From a virus: a stretch of DNA of 23,230 nucleotides. Position numbers and translations under genes: made by a program. This document shows positions 21,859 through 23,230 of the stretch, in pieces. Location: the IMG/VR virus record IMGVR_UViG_3300047471_000334, positions 1 through 23,230 of that record, one strand, 5' to 3'. Each line of letters opens with the position of its first letter. The stretch's first letter is position 1. Below the pieces are notes generated by a model. It was given only the letters and a program-made list of their open reading frames with translations. It was not told where the DNA came from and searched no databases.

Positions 21859-23230
21859 ACCAGCCATTCCAGATCGTAGATGTCGCGCGGCGCCGCGATC
21901 AGCGACATGGCCGCGAGCCCCTTCGGGTTGTTCTCCAGCGCGGCCAACTGGATCGCGCTCGCATACCAGAACGGCGAGATGCCGCCGAGGATGAGGTCGG
22001 CCGGCGGCTGCGTCAGGCTCGGGATGTAGGTCGTGCAGCCCGGCCGCGGCAGGTCGTAGAAGCCGGCCGGCGGGCCGTCTGGGAACCATGCCGAGTAGCC
22101 GACGGTCACGAGGCCGCCGCTGGTCGGCAGGATGCCGTAGGTGACGACGGTCACCGCGAGCTTGCTCGCGAGCGTGAAGAAGCGGCCGGCGTCCGCCGTC
22201 TGGCCGAGCCGGTTGAGCAGCAAACCCCACACACCGGCGCCCGCGATGACTTCGCACTCTTGCCACGGCGCCCAGGTCGTCGAGCCGCGGCAGGGGTTCT
22301 TCGTGTCGGCCGGGTCGAGCGTGTCAGTCACCGGCATCGGCCCGGGGTGCGCGGCAACGCGCGCTTCGAGAACCGCGAGTTCTTCCATCGCGAGCTGCTT
22401 CAGGCTGACGCGCGCGTCCTGGCTGCTCGTCGCCAAGAACATCGCGGCCCAGTCCTTGAGTAGTCGACCGCTCGCGCGCGCCGCGTCGAACTGGCCGCGC
22501 TTGGCGCGACCGAGATCTGCGGCGAGCAGGAAGCGCAGCTCGTCGTGCAAGATCTCGTCATGCGTCGCAGCAAGCGTCGCCCACACCGGCAAGCCGCCGC
22601 GGTGCTGGTCGTCGATGAACGCGCGGAAGTTGCCGAAGGGCGGGTCGCTGTTCGGTTTCCCCCAGCACGCGCCGGTCACGCGCCACGGGTAGGCCGCCCA
22701 GGTCTTCCGACCGTCGGCGTTCTGGTCGAGCGGCGCGCCGCCGAGGTCGAGGTGGTGGTGCCCGCGCAGGATGTAGTCCATGGCGGACCATCGCATTTCC
22801 TGCACGTTCTCGTTGTCGCCGATGCCGAGCAGGCCCTTCTGCAAACCGAAGCACGGTTGGAAGCCGGTGCTGCCTGTGTCGACGAGATTCGACAGCGGGC
22901 GCACTTCGAGAAGGTCCGCTTGCGGCGCGCGGATGCGCGTCCGGTTGACGATGTCGCGCCAGCCTGCCGGCAGCGGCAAGAGCCGCGTCGCATCGGCGTC
23001 GCCGTCGATCCAGAACACGACAGGCGGCAAACCGCTGCCGCCGATCGTCCCGTAGAACGGCCGCGACTCACCGTCGAGAATCGTCAGCTTCGTCGTGAGC
23101 GTCGCGAAGTCCGACGCGAGGTTCGCGATCTCGATGACGCACGGCGCGGTCTGCGCCTGCGTGGTCCGATCGCTCCATGTGACCGTGCCTTGCACGTCCT
23201 TCTCTTCCTGGTCGGCGAAGTGGGTGACGT
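21855..23230 (-). CDS. Unassigned large structural-operon protein (5' end cut by window)
   Basis: The frame is open at the window edge. A GTG at 23195 is possible, but coding-like residues continue upstream (VTHFADQEEKD), so I treat the start as lying outside. At least 457 residues are visible. The N-terminal part is beta-like (TWSDRTTQAQTAPCVIEIAN, a FWIDGDADATRL strand). From about residue 190 (counted from the GTG) helices dominate: LPVWATLAATHDEILHDELRF, FDAARASGRLLKDWAAMFLA and ISPFWYASAIQLAALENN. The helical-hairpin and Trp-rich pattern could be an alpha/alpha toroid like six-hairpin glycosidases, but I see no catalytic motif to support it. Ends DIYDLEWLV. Terminase genes, expected nearby, are not visible. 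Confidence 0.8.
   Translation of the reverse strand, partial: VTHFADQEEKDVQGTVTWSDRTTQAQTAPCVIEIANLASDFATLTTKLTILDGESRPFYGTIGGSGLPPVVFWIDGDADATRLLPLPAGWRDIVNRTRIRAPQADLLEVRPLSNLVDTGSTGFQPCFGLQKGLLGIGDNENVQEMRWSAMDYILRGHHHLDLGGAPLDQNADGRKTWAAYPWRVTGACWGKPNSDPPFGNFRAFIDDQHRGGLPVWATLAATHDEILHDELRFLLAADLGRAKRGQFDAARASGRLLKDWAAMFLATSSQDARVSLKQLAMEELAVLEARVAAHPGPMPVTDTLDPADTKNPCRGSTTWAPWQECEVIAGAGVWGLLLNRLGQTADAGRFFTLASKLAVTVVTYGILPTSGGLVTVGYSAWFPDGPPAGFYDLPRPGCTTYIPSLTQPPADLILGGISPFWYASAIQLAALENNPKGLAAMSLIAAPRDIYDLEWLV

Overview
The window is one contiguous late (structural) transcription unit of a tailed bacteriophage or prophage. Every supported gene lies on the minus strand, so transcription runs from position 23230 down to 1. 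The DNA is clearly GC-rich, and long antisense shadow reading frames cover both strands. Genes are tightly packed: at least five junctions are ATGA overlaps, one is TTGA and one TGATG. No tRNA, rRNA, integrase, transposase, insertion sequence or CRISPR array was seen. The head genes are of the Mu family: DUF935 (Mu gp29-like) portal, Mu F/SPP1 gp7-like minor head protein, Mu I-like protease with an apparent nested scaffold, Mu T-like major capsid protein and Mu G-like virion morphogenesis protein. The host is probably a high-GC bacterium, plausibly a proteobacterium. That host guess rests on composition and head type only.

Layout in transcription order (right to left). (1) 23230-21209: a large unassigned protein cut by the window edge, a 78-residue protein with a twin-arginine-like N-terminus, and a charged helical protein. 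(2) 21231-16432: a 1599-residue fibre or tailspike with an N-terminal beta domain, a right-handed beta-helix, an FN3 domain and two tandem SGNH/sialate-esterase-like domains. (3) 16415-10453: portal, minor head protein, a 38-residue repeat micro-ORF, a small structural protein, protease/scaffold, probable decoration protein and major capsid protein, followed by a terminator-like hairpin. (4) 10357-6061: an unassigned neck-position gene, a protein with a CBM4/9-like jelly roll, and a 749-residue protein that joins a GH49-like beta-helix to a C-terminal domain resembling a head-completion protein. (5) 6057-1: the G-like protein and tail genes, including two adjacent paralogous small proteins where a tape measure would be expected, then two probable distal-tail or hub proteins, the last cut by the window edge.

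The gene products would assemble a virion: portal, F-like, protease/scaffold, capsid and decoration proteins build the head; the G-like and neighbouring genes complete the neck and tail. The striking feature is how many carbohydrate-type folds (two beta-helices, an FN3, two SGNH-like domains, a CBM-like jelly roll) are interleaved with head and neck genes rather than placed at the tail end of the operon. Several of these domains have lost expected catalytic residues, and two of the proteins share a small repeated beta module. No Mu-type contractile sheath gene is visible, so a Mu-type head appears to be joined to a different tail.
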